DNA of 53,546 nt from contig CAMDCE010000034.1 in the NCBI GenBank assembly GCA_945889625.1, positions 1 to 53,546 of the forward strand, read 5' to 3'. Below, piece by piece: positions 1-7,625 of the stretch. The stretch is from Asaia bogorensis (GTDB taxonomy: Bacteria; Pseudomonadota; Alphaproteobacteria; Reyranellales; Reyranellaceae). The notes below the pieces were generated by a model. It worked only from the letters and a program-made list of their open reading frames with translations. It had not been told where the DNA came from and ran no database searches. A program made the position numbers and the translations under genes. The number at the start of each line of letters is the position of its first letter. Position 1 is the first letter of the stretch.

Positions 1-1018
1 CACCTCGCCCCAACGCGCCAGGGTCTTGCCGTCGATCTCGCGCCAGTGCGAGGCGAGGTAGATGACCAGGCGCTGGGCAATGCCCTTGTAGCGGGCGATC
101 ATCCGGTCGGCGACGTCGTCCCATTTCGCCACCACGGCGAACTGGTCGAGGATCTCGTCGGTGATCAGCGCCTGCGCGGCGGCGTTGTCGTTGGTCCTGA
201 GCGCGTCGCGCAGTCTGTCACGCATGCCGGTGTGGCCGAGATCGTCGAACTGGAAGGCGTAGTTGGGCGTGGTGCCGTAGAAGCCGATCGTGGTCTTGGC
301 CTCCGTTATCGGCTCGGCGCGTTCCTCCGGCGTGTCGCCGGCCGCCACGATCACCGGCACGATCTTGGTGATCTCGCCGGGATCGCGGCCGGCGCCCCCA
401 TTCGCGCGCCGCGCCCTCGGCCAGTCCGGGCAGCAGGCGGTTTTTGATGTAGTGCATGGAATGCATGGGGTGCACATGCACGCCGTCGGCGACCTCGCCC
501 GCGACGCGGACCATGATCGGGCCGACGGCCGAGATGTCGATCTTGATGTCCTCGTAGTCGTGCCGCGCCGGCGTCCACTGCTCGGTGAGCAGGCTCAGCT
601 TGTAGTAGGGGCCGTCATGCTGCAGCGGCGCCTCGCGGCGGAAGGCCTTCAGGCAGGCCTTCACCGCCAGCAGGTAGTCCTTCATCTGCGGCGCGGGCTT
701 GTCGAAGGGGCTGGCGTAGCGCCGCTCGATATGGGCCTTCACCTGGCTGCCGAGGCCGAGGCGGAAGCGGCCCTTGGTGTTCTGCGCCAGCTCCCAGGCG
801 ATCTGGGCGGAGATCATCGGGCTGCGGGCAAAGGCGATGGCGATGCCGGTCGAGAAATGCAGCTTCGGTGCGGCGAGCGACGCGGCGGCGATGTTCATCC
901 ACGGCACCTGGGCGCCTTCGGTGAACAGCATGCCGGAGAAGCCCGCTGCCTCCACCCGGCGCGCCAGGTCGGCCATGCTGTCCCAGGTGGTGGCCCGCGT
1001 CATGACGTCGAATTCCAT
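1..1018 (-). pseudogene. LLM class F420/flavin-dependent oxidoreductase, frameshifted and cut by the window edge
   Basis: Luciferase-like monooxygenase fold (LLM, F420- or FMN-dependent oxidoreductase; resembles the MSMEG_2256-like subgroup). The ATG at 1018 follows GGAGG at a good distance and starts MEFDVMTRATTWDS. The family sequence reads normally to about position 412 and then shifts by one base inside a GC-only stretch (about 402-415). In the new frame it continues with DPGEITKIVPVIVAAG and stays open to base 1, including GFYGTTPNYAFQFDDLG. One extra base, or two missing, would restore a single frame. This may be a real inactivating mutation or a sequencing error in GC-rich DNA. The C-terminus lies outside the window. 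The substrate is unknown. Confidence 0.75.
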
Positions 1019-1038
1019 GGTGTTGTTCCTCCGGTGGC

Positions 1039-1149
1039 CCATCCTTCGAGACGGCCGCTACGCGGCCTCCTCAGGATGAGGTGGGATTGTTGAAACAACA
1101 ATAACCTCACCCTGAGGAGCGCGCGAAGCGCGCGTCTCGAAGGGTGGGA
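1039..1149. repeat. Imperfect inverted repeat, arms about 44 bp
   Basis: The left arm (1039-1083) and right arm (1104-1149) are imperfect reverse complements. Both contain CTTCGAGAC and a CCTCAGG/ATGAGG-type core, with about 20 bp of spacer. It lies upstream of the LLM oxidoreductase start, in a stretch (1019-1321) where I see no gene. It looks like a dispersed intergenic palindromic (REP/MITE-like) element. Confidence 0.7.
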
Positions 1150-1198
1150 ATAAGCACCACGTTCGTTGCCCATCAAGGCGCGGAGGTTACTCCGCGCT

Positions 1199-1242
1199 AA
1201 TCGAGACGCCGCGCATGACGCGGCTCCTCAGGATGAGGTGAT
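1199..1242. repeat. Solo arm related to the 1039-1149 repeat
   Basis: TCGAGACGCCGCG followed by GGCTCCTCAGGATGAGGT repeats the arm of the preceding inverted repeat with few changes, but has no partner arm. It fills part of the gene-free stretch between the LLM oxidoreductase and the proline-rich gene. Confidence 0.6.
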
Positions 1243-1321
1243 TTCGTATCGGCCGAAAAAACTCTACCGTGCGCCCGCGCCGGCGTGCGGCGTCTCGGGC
1301 GACAGCGCGACCTGGTGTGTC

Positions 1322-2092
1322 TTACGGCCTGCGGCGGAGCAGGTGGCCGCTGCAATCCAGCATTTCGTCGCCCAGGCGAATGCAGGTGTAGGCCCCGCCA
1401 TACAAGACTTCGTTTCTCGGCTGGCAGGCGCCCCCCGGCATCGTCCATTGCATGGTTCCGTCATTCAGGAATACGGCGACGATCGCCGTCGAGCACTGCG
1501 ACGCGCCTACGCTGGGACACTGCCGGCCGAAGTCCATTCGCCCGCTACCGCTGCCGTCGACGCAGACATTGGAGGCGGTCACGCTGCACTGCTCGGACGG
1601 ACCCGGCCGCCCCTGGAAATACCGTGTCACCGTCGTGGCGCTGCCAAACTGCCAGCAGCCGTTGAGCAGGCTGAGGTCCTTGTTCGCCCAGCGGTCGGCG
1701 GGAAACGACGGTGGCGGCTTGGGTGGTTCCACCGGCCTGGGCGGCGGCGGGGGCGGGGGCGGCGGCGGCTTCAACAGCGCGGTCTGCTGCGCTCGCAGCC
1801 TTCCGGCCTGGGTCGGCAGTTCGAGTGGTGGTGGCGGCGGCGGCGGGATGCTGACACAGGCGAGGGCCTTTTGCGCGAGCTCCAGTTCGAGCTGACGGAT
1901 CTCCTTGCCAAGTGTCGCGCCACGCGCCGCTTCGGCCGACAGCGCGGCTGGGGTCGTCGGGCAGAAGTCCCAGGCCAGAGGCAGCGGCGAGCCGCAGGCG
2001 CGTAGCAGCACGAACCCGGCCGCCGCGACGATCCCTGCGAATGCCACCCACAGCACAACCGCCAGACCGGAGCCGAGGCCTCGCCCCTTCAT
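1322..2092 (-). CDS. Proline-rich membrane-anchored protein, paralog of 8643-9434
   Basis: I do not recognise a named family. The 256-residue protein has an N-terminal hydrophobic segment (VVLWVAFAGIVAAAGFVLL, then RACG) that should anchor it in the inner membrane. A short helical, charged stretch (LSAEAARGATLGKEIRQLE) and two polyproline runs (7 and 10 prolines) follow. The C-terminal cysteine-containing domain begins at about ADRWANKDLSLLNGCWQFG, and its paired cysteines suggest a periplasmic, disulfide-bonded domain. The polyproline runs would probably need EF-P for translation. The paralog at 8643-9434 has the same architecture. ATG 2092 is preferred. An in-frame TTG at 2098 is possible, and a 7-codon ORF overlaps the start. 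Confidence 0.8.
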   Translation of the reverse strand: MKGRGLGSGLAVVLWVAFAGIVAAAGFVLLRACGSPLPLAWDFCPTTPAALSAEAARGATLGKEIRQLELELAQKALACVSIPPPPPPPLELPTQAGRLRAQQTALLKPPPPPPPPPPRPVEPPKPPPSFPADRWANKDLSLLNGCWQFGSATTVTRYFQGRPGPSEQCSVTASNVCVDGSGSGRMDFGRQCPSVGASQCSTAIVAVFLNDGTMQWTMPGGACQPRNEVLYGGAYTCIRLGDEMLDCSGHLLRRRP

Positions 2093-2109
2093 CGCCAACA
2101 GCGCTTCAT
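2089..2109 (-). other. Seven-codon upstream ORF overlapping the start of the proline-rich gene
   Basis: GGGGAG (2118-2113) is followed after 3 nt by an ATG opening a six-residue ORF (MKRCWR) whose TGA overlaps the downstream ATG as ATGA. The paralog at 9434 has the same arrangement (MQTVWR). The short ribosome-site spacing is a weakness. Translational coupling is an inference. Confidence 0.35.
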
Positions 2110-2225
2110 TGACTCCCCGAGGGCTAGCCTCTCAGAGCCTCAAGCGGCAGGCAACCGCGATCGCCCGCGGTCCGGCTGCGTAACATTTGCCGCCCCGCCC
2201 CGTTACCTTGGGGAAGGAGACTGCC

Positions 2226-2528
2226 ATGACCCATATCAGATGGATTGCAGCGCTGGCTTTGATCGCAAGCACCACCGCCTGCGTCCAGAATTCGCCCTAC
2301 GGCGGCGGTTCCGGCTACGGCTATGCGCCGACCGGCTACGACCAGCAACAGGGCTACTACCAGCAACAGCCGGGCTACTATCAGCAGCAGGGCTACTACC
2401 AGCAGCCGCAGGGCTACTATCAGCCGCAGGGCTATTACCAGCCGCAGCAAGGCTACTACCAGCCGCAGCAGGGCTATTACCAGCAGCAGCCGCAGACCCG
2501 TACCATAACGATCCCGCTGCCGTTTTAA
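2226..2528 (+). CDS. Small secreted Gln/Tyr/Gly repeat protein, probable lipoprotein
   Basis: The 100-residue product starts MTHIRWIAALALIASTTAC. AAGGAG lies 7 nt upstream, which decides this start over one farther upstream. The signal peptide ends in a cysteine that could be lipidated, although STTAC is not a canonical lipobox. The mature chain is almost entirely GYYQQQ/GYYQPQ repeats (about 9 units), followed by TRTITIPLPF. This low-complexity, aromatic/glutamine-rich composition resembles prion-like or surface-adhesive proteins. No enzyme domain is present. Function unknown. Confidence 0.8.
   Translation: MTHIRWIAALALIASTTACVQNSPYGGGSGYGYAPTGYDQQQGYYQQQPGYYQQQGYYQQPQGYYQPQGYYQPQQGYYQPQQGYYQQQPQTRTITIPLPF
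2338..2490 (+). repeat. Tandem 15-21 bp repeats encoding GYYQ units
   Basis: GGCTACTACCAGCAGCAG-type units recur with variation in length (CAG/CCG codons added or lost). This is a coding minisatellite likely to vary in copy number between strains. Confidence 0.75.
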
Positions 2529-2542
2529 CGAGCGCGCAAATT

Positions 2543-2665
2543 GTCGTCCTGAGCGTAGCGAAGGACCTCACGCCAACTCCACCGCACGCCTCTGGGGTCG
2601 GCGCTAGATCCTTCTGGGCGATTCGAGTGCTCTGCACTCGAATGCGCCTATGCGCTCAGGATGAC
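2543..2665. repeat. Dispersed intergenic palindromic repeat (copy A)
   Basis: The outer ends GTCGTCCTGAGCG (2543-2555) and CGCTCAGGATGAC (2653-2665) are imperfect reverse complements. The first 40 bp (2543-2582) are identical to the reverse complement of 16113-16152. When translated it gives spurious LSVAKDLTPTP-type peptide, so it should not be annotated as coding. Confidence 0.8.
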
Positions 2666-2689
2666 AGGGGAGTGCTATACTCACCGACG

Positions 2690-3484
2690 ATGCGTCGGCG
2701 ATTGATCTTCGTGGGGAGCGCCGCTGCCGCGATCGCGTTCGCGGCGGCCGTCGCCGTTGCCCAGGGTCGCGGCGCGCCGCCGCAATCCCAGTTCGGCGCG
2801 GCCCTGCCGGCTCCCGGTCTCACCCTGAAGTTCCACGACAACGCGCGGTGCGTGCCGATCTCGTCGCCCTACGGCTCGCCGACGCGATACGACGGCAGTT
2901 CGCGCCGGGTCGGCGGCGGCCCCGGCGTCACGCACGGCGGCATCGACCTCACGCTGGCAGAGGGCACGCCATTGCTGGCGATCGCCGCGGGCGCGGTGTT
3001 CGCGGCCGGCGAAGGCGGGCGGATGGAGGGCAACTTTGTCTGGCTGCTGCACCTGCCGGAGCGCAGCGGTTTTCCGTTCGCCTTTCTTGCGAAGTACCAG
3101 CACCTGGCGGCACCGTCGCCGCTCGGCCGCGGTACTGCCGTGGCGCTCGGACAGGAGATCGCGCGCTCGGGCTCGAGCGGAACGGCCGGCGGCCACTACG
3201 GGGCGGCGGGATACGCCCATCTGCATCTGACCGTGCGCGCGATCGCGGCGGACAAGGTCGCCGCGGCCGCCCGAGCAATGGCTGGGCCGGAGGAGGCGTT
3301 CTCGATTACGCGCGATTCGACCCAGATCGATCCGCTGACGCTGTATGTGCCCGGCCTGCGGCAGCCGACCGACGTGCAGGATCTGCCGGCTGCGCGCAAA
3401 CAGGTCGTGGTCGGCTACCTCGATGCCCGAGGCGCCGTCCGGCCCGCCGCGGCGCGCGCGGTCTGGCCGGTGGCCTGCCCGTAG
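2690..3484 (+). CDS. M23-family (LytM-like) metallopeptidase, exported
   Basis: The 264-residue protein has an N-terminal signal peptide (MRRRLIFVGSAAAAIAFAAAVAVAQG). The M23/LytM zinc motifs are visible: HGGID in GVTHGGIDLTL at about residue 83, and HLHLTV at about residue 180, with the expected GxV and GxSG(T) turns between them. Zn-dependent cleavage of peptidoglycan cross-bridges in the periplasm is the family role. The start at 2690 was chosen because everything upstream in frame belongs to the dispersed repeat. There is no strong ribosome site. The catalytic motif HxxxD is intact, so activity is plausible. No cognate regulator sits nearby. Confidence 0.8.
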   Translation: MRRRLIFVGSAAAAIAFAAAVAVAQGRGAPPQSQFGAALPAPGLTLKFHDNARCVPISSPYGSPTRYDGSSRRVGGGPGVTHGGIDLTLAEGTPLLAIAAGAVFAAGEGGRMEGNFVWLLHLPERSGFPFAFLAKYQHLAAPSPLGRGTAVALGQEIARSGSSGTAGGHYGAAGYAHLHLTVRAIAADKVAAAARAMAGPEEAFSITRDSTQIDPLTLYVPGLRQPTDVQDLPAARKQVVVGYLDARGAVRPAAARAVWPVACP

Positions 3485-3516
3485 CGCGGTTGCAAACGTT
3501 ACAATCGCGGCGCCAC

Positions 3517-3538
3517 GACTGTGCCAAAGGACACAGTC
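3517..3538 (+). other. Small hairpin between the peptidase gene and the next small ORF
   Basis: GACTGTG (3517-3523) and CACAGTC (3532-3538) form a perfect 7-bp stem with an 8-nt loop. There is no T-tract, so a Rho-independent terminator is not clear. Confidence 0.35.
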
Positions 3539-3590
3539 CGGCAACGCAGGGAGGGTCAAGATTCCCCGGCAGAACGTCGAGGGATGATCC

Positions 3591-3773
3591 ATGCACAAGC
3601 CCAAGACCGAGACCCGGGCCGGCTACCCGTTGCGGGCGGAGCACCCGGACTCCGCTGATGTGATCGATGAGTGGTGCGCCACCATCAAGCGCGCGGTCGC
3701 GCGCGCGGCCGAGCTCGCGCACGAAGGCTACCTGGTCGAGATCGGCGCACCGGCGTCGCCCGCCAAGCGCTGA
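3591..3773 (+). CDS. Small hypothetical protein, 60 aa
   Basis: Starts MHKPKTETRAGYPLRAEHPD after GAGGG. It is a soluble charged protein with a helical centre (DEWCATIKRAVARAAELAHEGYLVEI). No signal peptide and no recognised domain. Codon usage matches its neighbours and it fits the space between two better-supported genes. Confidence 0.55.
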   Translation: MHKPKTETRAGYPLRAEHPDSADVIDEWCATIKRAVARAAELAHEGYLVEIGAPASPAKR

Positions 3774-3783
3774 GGTCCCGCCG

Positions 3784-4395
3784 TCAGGATGCGGGCTTGC
3801 TCCGGTCGGCCCGCAGCCGGTCGAGCGTCGCACGGTCAGTGTTTGCGGTCGGGGCGAGGGCGCGCGCGGACTCGTAGCGCCTGATGGCGGCCGTGGTTTG
3901 CGGCCCCGCTATGCCATCTGCCAGGACCGGGCCGAAGCCGAAGGCCTTGAGGCGCGATTGAACCTCGAGAATTTCGGTGGGCGTCAGCGGCCTGCCGTTG
4001 GCTGCAGCCGGCGCGGCGGGAGCTGGCGTGTAGGCGGCGGCATCCCAGCTCGAGGCCGGCGCATCGGCGGCGGCACGCAGCGGCGGGCCGTACGACGTGC
4101 CGCCTTCGCCCACCGAGCGGAAGGGCTCGTTGTAGTTCACCTGGTAGGGGTCGGGACCGTCGGGGCGATCGTTGCAGATCTTCTGGCCGCGCAGGATGCG
4201 CCACAGCGCGCAGTCCTTCGTGGACACCATCGATATCATGTGGTCGGTCGCGGTCTTGCCCGTGCCGGCCAGCGACACACCGTCGGCGCCGTAGCTCACC
4301 ACCGTGAGCGCAATCGGCACCGCGCAGCCGCCGCCCAGCAAGGCAGCGGCGAGGACGACGGGGAGGGCGAGACGGGAGAGCGGCGGCAAGGTCAT
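3784..4395 (-). CDS. Lipoprotein with C-terminal peptidoglycan-binding (PG_binding_1-like) domain
   Basis: The 203-residue protein starts MTLPPLSRLALPVVLAAALLGGGC, a lipoprotein signal with the lipidated Cys near residue 24. The conserved-looking middle (CALWRILRGQKICNDRPDG) is followed by a proline/alanine linker. The C-terminal repeat of the PG_binding_1 type reads LTPTEILEVQSRLKAFGFGPVLADGIAGPQTTAAIRRYE. The likely role is an outer-membrane or periplasmic lipoprotein touching the cell wall. A longer in-frame start exists near 4455, but the signal peptide favours 4395. Confidence 0.8.
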   Translation of the reverse strand: MTLPPLSRLALPVVLAAALLGGGCAVPIALTVVSYGADGVSLAGTGKTATDHMISMVSTKDCALWRILRGQKICNDRPDGPDPYQVNYNEPFRSVGEGGTSYGPPLRAAADAPASSWDAAAYTPAPAAPAAANGRPLTPTEILEVQSRLKAFGFGPVLADGIAGPQTTAAIRRYESARALAPTANTDRATLDRLRADRSKPAS

Positions 4396-4451
4396 GTTGC
4401 GGGCGACTGGGTCACGCGCACACGGCGACAAGCAGGTCCTGCTGTGTTCAA

Positions 4452-4979
4452 TCAAAGGCGGCTTCTGGCGGCGTGGCCCAGCGGACGCCCGCGGCGGTCG
4501 CGCGGCGGCCGCCGGGCGGCGGCGTTCCGCGCCTGCGGATCGAGCGGCGACACGACGACTTCGCCGACCAGCTCCAGCCCGCGATAGAGGATGCGGATGG
4601 GCGCGGCGTCGGGGTTGAAGGTGCCGCCGCGGTTCGCGGGCGGCCTAAGTGCCTCGCTGCGCCGGCGCCGCTTGGCCTTGAGGTCGGCCATGTTCTCGGC
4701 GTGGGTGCCGAGGAAGAGGTGGTCGGGGTTGACGCAATTGCGCTGGTCGCAGCGGTGGCAGACATGCAGGCCGGCGGGGATCGGGCCGTGCGCCGTCATC
4801 CAGGCGAAGCGGTGGGCGAGGTGGATCTTCTTGCCGGCGCGGATCTGGCCGTAGCCGTTGGGCATCGGCCGGCCCTGCCAGATCAGGCAGCCGGTGATCG
4901 GGTCGGGCTTGCTGGAGTGGGCCAGCCGCTCGGCCGCCGACCAGCTCCGCCCGCAGCGGGGGCGATAGGGTCTCGTCAT
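4452..4979 (-). CDS. HNH endonuclease (HNH_3 / phage-type)
   Basis: The 175-residue protein has a C-x2-C...C/N-P-D-H HNH core (VCHRCDQRNCVNPDHLFLGT) at about residues 73-92, preceded by AHRFAWMTAHGPIPAG. This is the phage and homing-endonuclease type of HNH_3 protein with two zinc-like cysteine pairs. The arginine-rich tail may contact DNA. No terminase, portal or intron is adjacent, so it is a solitary nuclease, either a phage remnant or a selfish endonuclease. There is no clear ribosome site in front of the ATG. Confidence 0.8.
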   Translation of the reverse strand: MTRPYRPRCGRSWSAAERLAHSSKPDPITGCLIWQGRPMPNGYGQIRAGKKIHLAHRFAWMTAHGPIPAGLHVCHRCDQRNCVNPDHLFLGTHAENMADLKAKRRRRSEALRPPANRGGTFNPDAAPIRILYRGLELVGEVVVSPLDPQARNAAARRPPRDRRGRPLGHAARSRL

Positions 4980-5068
4980 TCAGACTATTTACGCCCGGCC
5001 GGCCCGGATCGACGATTATGGTCCTTACCGAAGCTGCTCCAGCGCGCGTCGTGGGTGGTCGGACAGGC

Positions 5069-5542
5069 TCAGCCGTCTGAACTTGCCCTTGAACTTGCCA
5101 TGGCTGCATCGCCGGTTGCCGTGGCCGACGGGGCGCGCGACTGCCACCAGGCTTGGGCCGCCATGCCGGCGGCCATCGCCAGGACGAAGGCGATGACTCG
5201 TGGCGACAGGCTGGCGAGATTTTCCAGCGCCGGGCCGGGACAAAGTCCCGCCAGGCCCCAGCCGATGCCGAACAAGACCGAGCCCACCACCAGCGGCCGG
5301 TCGATGTCGGTCTGCGTCGGCCAGAGATATCGTTCGGCGAATACCGGCGCGCCGCGGCGCCGCGCCAGGGCGAAGCCCATGGCGGAGACGGCGAGCGCGC
5401 CCGCCATCACGAAGGCCAGCGTCGGATCCCAGCGGCCCAGCACGTCGAGGAAACCCAGAACTTTTGCCGGCTGCGTCATGCCCGAGATCAGAAGACCGCC
5501 GCCGAAGACGAGACCGCACAGGAAGCTTGCCAAGGTGAGCAT
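5069..5542 (-). CDS. YeeE/YedE-type membrane protein (DUF6691-like), second half of pair
   Basis: The 157-residue integral membrane protein carries LVFGGGLLISGMTQPAKVLGFLD near the N-terminus and FGIGWGLAGLCPGPALENLA later. The latter is the Gly-rich, Cys-containing motif typical of YeeE/YedE sulfur-compound transporters. GGAGG just before ATG 5542 lies at the end of the upstream gene, so the two are translated together. The proposed family role is uptake of thiosulfate or another sulfur compound; the substrate here is not shown. The C-terminal tail is soluble and Ala/Ser rich. Confidence 0.85.
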   Translation of the reverse strand: MLTLASFLCGLVFGGGLLISGMTQPAKVLGFLDVLGRWDPTLAFVMAGALAVSAMGFALARRRGAPVFAERYLWPTQTDIDRPLVVGSVLFGIGWGLAGLCPGPALENLASLSPRVIAFVLAMAAGMAAQAWWQSRAPSATATGDAAMASSRASSDG

Positions 5543-5545
5543 GGC

Positions 5546-5971
5546 TCAGCCTCCTGGTGCGTGACGGACGATCGCCACGACGATGGCAGCGCTCGCCATG
5601 AAGACGACGGTGGCCACGATCGAGCGCGGCGACAGCCGGGCCATGCCGCAGATGCCGTGCCCGGAAGTGCAGCCGGAGCCGAGCCGCGCCCCGAGCCCGA
5701 CCAGCAGGCCGGACGCCACGATCACCAGCCAGCTCGCGGGCATCTGCGGTTCGGGCAGCGGCCGGCCGACCAGGCCCAGGGCCAGCGGTGCCGCGATCAG
5801 CCCGACCACGAAGGCGAGCCGCCACGCCTTGTCGCCGGCCTCGAGCGACAGGGCGCCGCCCAGGATTCCGCTGATGCCGGCGATGCGCCCCGTCAAGACC
5901 ATCAGCAGCACCGAGGCGAGCCCGATCAGGCAACCGCCAAGCAGGGCCGAGACAGGGTCGAATTCAGCCAT
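5546..5971 (-). CDS. YeeE/YedE-type membrane protein, first half of pair
   Basis: The 141-residue membrane protein contains LTGRIAGISGILGG and GLGARLGSGCTSGHGICGMAR. The latter is the family signature with two cysteines. Together with the gene 3 nt downstream it forms the two-subunit version of a protein that is fused in Escherichia coli YeeE. In many proteobacteria this pair is next to a BigR/ArsR-type regulator and rhodanese or sulfur-dioxygenase genes. Here the only ArsR-rhodanese gene is 31 kb away. Confidence 0.85.
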   Translation of the reverse strand: MAEFDPVSALLGGCLIGLASVLLMVLTGRIAGISGILGGALSLEAGDKAWRLAFVVGLIAAPLALGLVGRPLPEPQMPASWLVIVASGLLVGLGARLGSGCTSGHGICGMARLSPRSIVATVVFMASAAIVVAIVRHAPGG

Positions 5972-6045
5972 CGATTTTCCTCCGGCGTGTGGCGTTCCTT
6001 GCCTGAGGCTGGCGGAAAATTCGACCGGCCGCTATAGGGGACATC

Positions 6046-6243
6046 ATGAACGGATTTCTGTGGGCGGCCGTGGTGTGTGTCGTGCTGGCGGCCGGGTTGC
6101 CGATCGCGGCCGCGCTCATCCAGGCGAGACCGAGCACCGACGGCGGCAATACCGGCGCCGTCGTGGGCTTCGTGACCCTGGTCGTCTTCGGCGCTCTCGC
6201 CATCGCCCTGGCCGTCATCGGCCTGATTCTAAAGCTGCTGTGA
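6046..6243 (+). CDS. Small membrane protein with two transmembrane segments
   Basis: The 65-residue protein has two hydrophobic helices (FLWAAVVCVVLAAGLPIAAALI and VGFVTLVVFGALAIALAVIGLIL) joined by a polar loop (QARPSTDGGNTG). No recognised family. It is divergent from the YeeE/YedE pair and convergent with the next gene. Confidence 0.6.
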   Translation: MNGFLWAAVVCVVLAAGLPIAAALIQARPSTDGGNTGAVVGFVTLVVFGALAIALAVIGLILKLL

Positions 6244-6250
6244 GGCCCGT

Positions 6251-7066
6251 TCAGGGACCTCTCCCCGGCGGGAACTGGATGTTGAAGCCGAAGAAGACCT
6301 GGAAGCTGGGCTGCCCGATGCCGCTCTGCACGGCCGAGTATTGTGGCTCAAGGTACATGTTGAGCACATTGCCGTTGCCGAGGTGCACGACCCGGCCCAG
6401 CCCCAGGCCGACCGGCAGGACCGCAGTCTGACGGCCGAGATCGACCGTCGTTATGCCGCTCGAGCGCAGATAGAAGCCCTCGGCCAGGTTGTAGAAGAGG
6501 ATGGGCTGGACGGTGAGGGAACGGGCGCTGCCGTCGAACGCCTGCTGATAGGCAACGAGCGCTGCCAGCAAGCCCCAGTCATAGGGAGCGCTCACGACAC
6601 CCTGGCCGCCGAATTGCCACTTGCGTTCGCCCAGGGCGGGGCTGGTGGCGGTCGGCAGGATGGCGAGCGGCCCGACACCCACCCTGGCGTTGGCGAGCTG
6701 GATCAGCGGCACGTCGAAGATGGTGAGATCGCCCAACCCGCTCTCGCTGCCGGCCGGCCCCCAGGCGGTTGTTCCGGTGGCCAGCGAGACGCGCATGAGC
6801 TGGCGCCAGCCGAAAGCGTCATGCGGCAGGATCCCGCGCAGGAAAGGCTGATTGGAGCCGCTGCCCGGCTGGCCGCTCAGCACCGGCTGCAGGTAGTTCT
6901 GGACCTGGATCGCCGGAATGTCGGTCAGCGGATTGTTGGCCATGTTCTGCTGGGCCACGGCCGGCGGCGAGGCCGTTGCCAAGAGAGCCAGGATCGATAG
7001 CGCCCACTCCCCGATCCGGAGCGACAGGGTCTTGGCGATCCGGGCCGGCACGATCTTCACGGTCAT
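6251..7066 (-). CDS. Probable outer-membrane beta-barrel protein (transporter-like, MetA/PF13557 type)
   Basis: The 271-residue protein has a long N-terminal signal region ending near PPAVAQ. Amphipathic beta strands rich in G/Y/F follow (FLRGILPHDAFGWRQLMRVSL, VQPILFYNLAEGFYLRSSG, LNMYLEPQYSAV). It ends in aromatic strands (FQVFFGFNIQF) as expected of barrels. The architecture resembles proteins annotated as phenol-degradation MetA or outer-membrane transporter. The substrate is unknown. It stands alone between two oppositely arranged small genes. Confidence 0.65.
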   Translation of the reverse strand: MTVKIVPARIAKTLSLRIGEWALSILALLATASPPAVAQQNMANNPLTDIPAIQVQNYLQPVLSGQPGSGSNQPFLRGILPHDAFGWRQLMRVSLATGTTAWGPAGSESGLGDLTIFDVPLIQLANARVGVGPLAILPTATSPALGERKWQFGGQGVVSAPYDWGLLAALVAYQQAFDGSARSLTVQPILFYNLAEGFYLRSSGITTVDLGRQTAVLPVGLGLGRVVHLGNGNVLNMYLEPQYSAVQSGIGQPSFQVFFGFNIQFPPGRGP

Positions 7067-7114
7067 GGGGAGAGCTTAGCAGGCCTCCTGCTCACAGCTA
7101 ATTGGGACCCGGCG

Positions 7115-7384
7115 TCAGGGCACCAGCTCGTACTCGCTGCGCGTCTGGTCGACGATCTCCACCAGCGTGCCGTAGCCGCCGGACGGCAGGCCCGGGAAAC
7201 CGGCGACCGTCCAGTTGGGCGAGCCGGCCCGTTGCGTCCGCGACAGGCGCGGGCGCGGCGCCTCGCAGCCGCGGAATTTTTCGTCGCGCGCGATCAGGCG
7301 GGCGATGCGTTCGCGGAGGGCGGCCTGGATCTCGTCCGCCGTCGCGCGTTTCTTGACCGTGACGGGCGCGAACGTGTCGGGCAT
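7115..7384 (-). CDS. Hypothetical protein, 89 aa
   Basis: Begins MPDTFAPVTVKKRATADEIQAALRE after GAGGAG. A helical, charged N-terminal half is followed by a Pro/Gly-rich part (GYGTLVEIVDQTRSEYELVP). No membrane segment, signal peptide or domain that I recognise. It is downstream of the LLM oxidoreductase gene in the same direction, but a strong hairpin at 7562-7618 separates them. Confidence 0.6.
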   Translation of the reverse strand: MPDTFAPVTVKKRATADEIQAALRERIARLIARDEKFRGCEAPRPRLSRTQRAGSPNWTVAGFPGLPSGGYGTLVEIVDQTRSEYELVP

Positions 7385-7561
7385 GAAAATGGCTCCTCAC
7401 CGGGGTGCGCTCTCTCGGGGAGGAGAGGCGCTGTATCGGGTACGAGCCGAATGTGGCGAGCATGCCCGCGTCCAGGAGGATTGGCGTTTGGCCACGCCGC
7501 GGCCAAATCGCACAGCTATCGCAGGCACGCGGTCTGTGCACGCGCCGTGCAGCACCTCTTT

Positions 7562-7618
7562 GCCGGGATCGCGCCACTCAAGGCGGAGTAAACTCCGCCG
7601 CGGTGGCGCGATCCCGGC
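7562..7618 (-). terminator. Nested perfect inverted repeat, likely terminator or palindromic element
   Basis: A perfect 16-bp stem (GCCGGGATCGCGCCAC at 7562-7577 with its complement at 7603-7618) encloses a second perfect 8-bp stem (GGCGGAGT/ACTCCGCC). It lies 8 bp past the stop of the LLM oxidoreductase (7626), where a terminator would be. No T-run is present. Confidence 0.55.
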
Positions 7619-7625
7619 AATGACT

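Noticed and set aside
2240..2689. An N-terminal extension of the M23 protein back to 2240
   Set aside because: That part is the Q/Y repeat gene in another frame plus the dispersed repeat. The signal peptide at 2690 sets the start.
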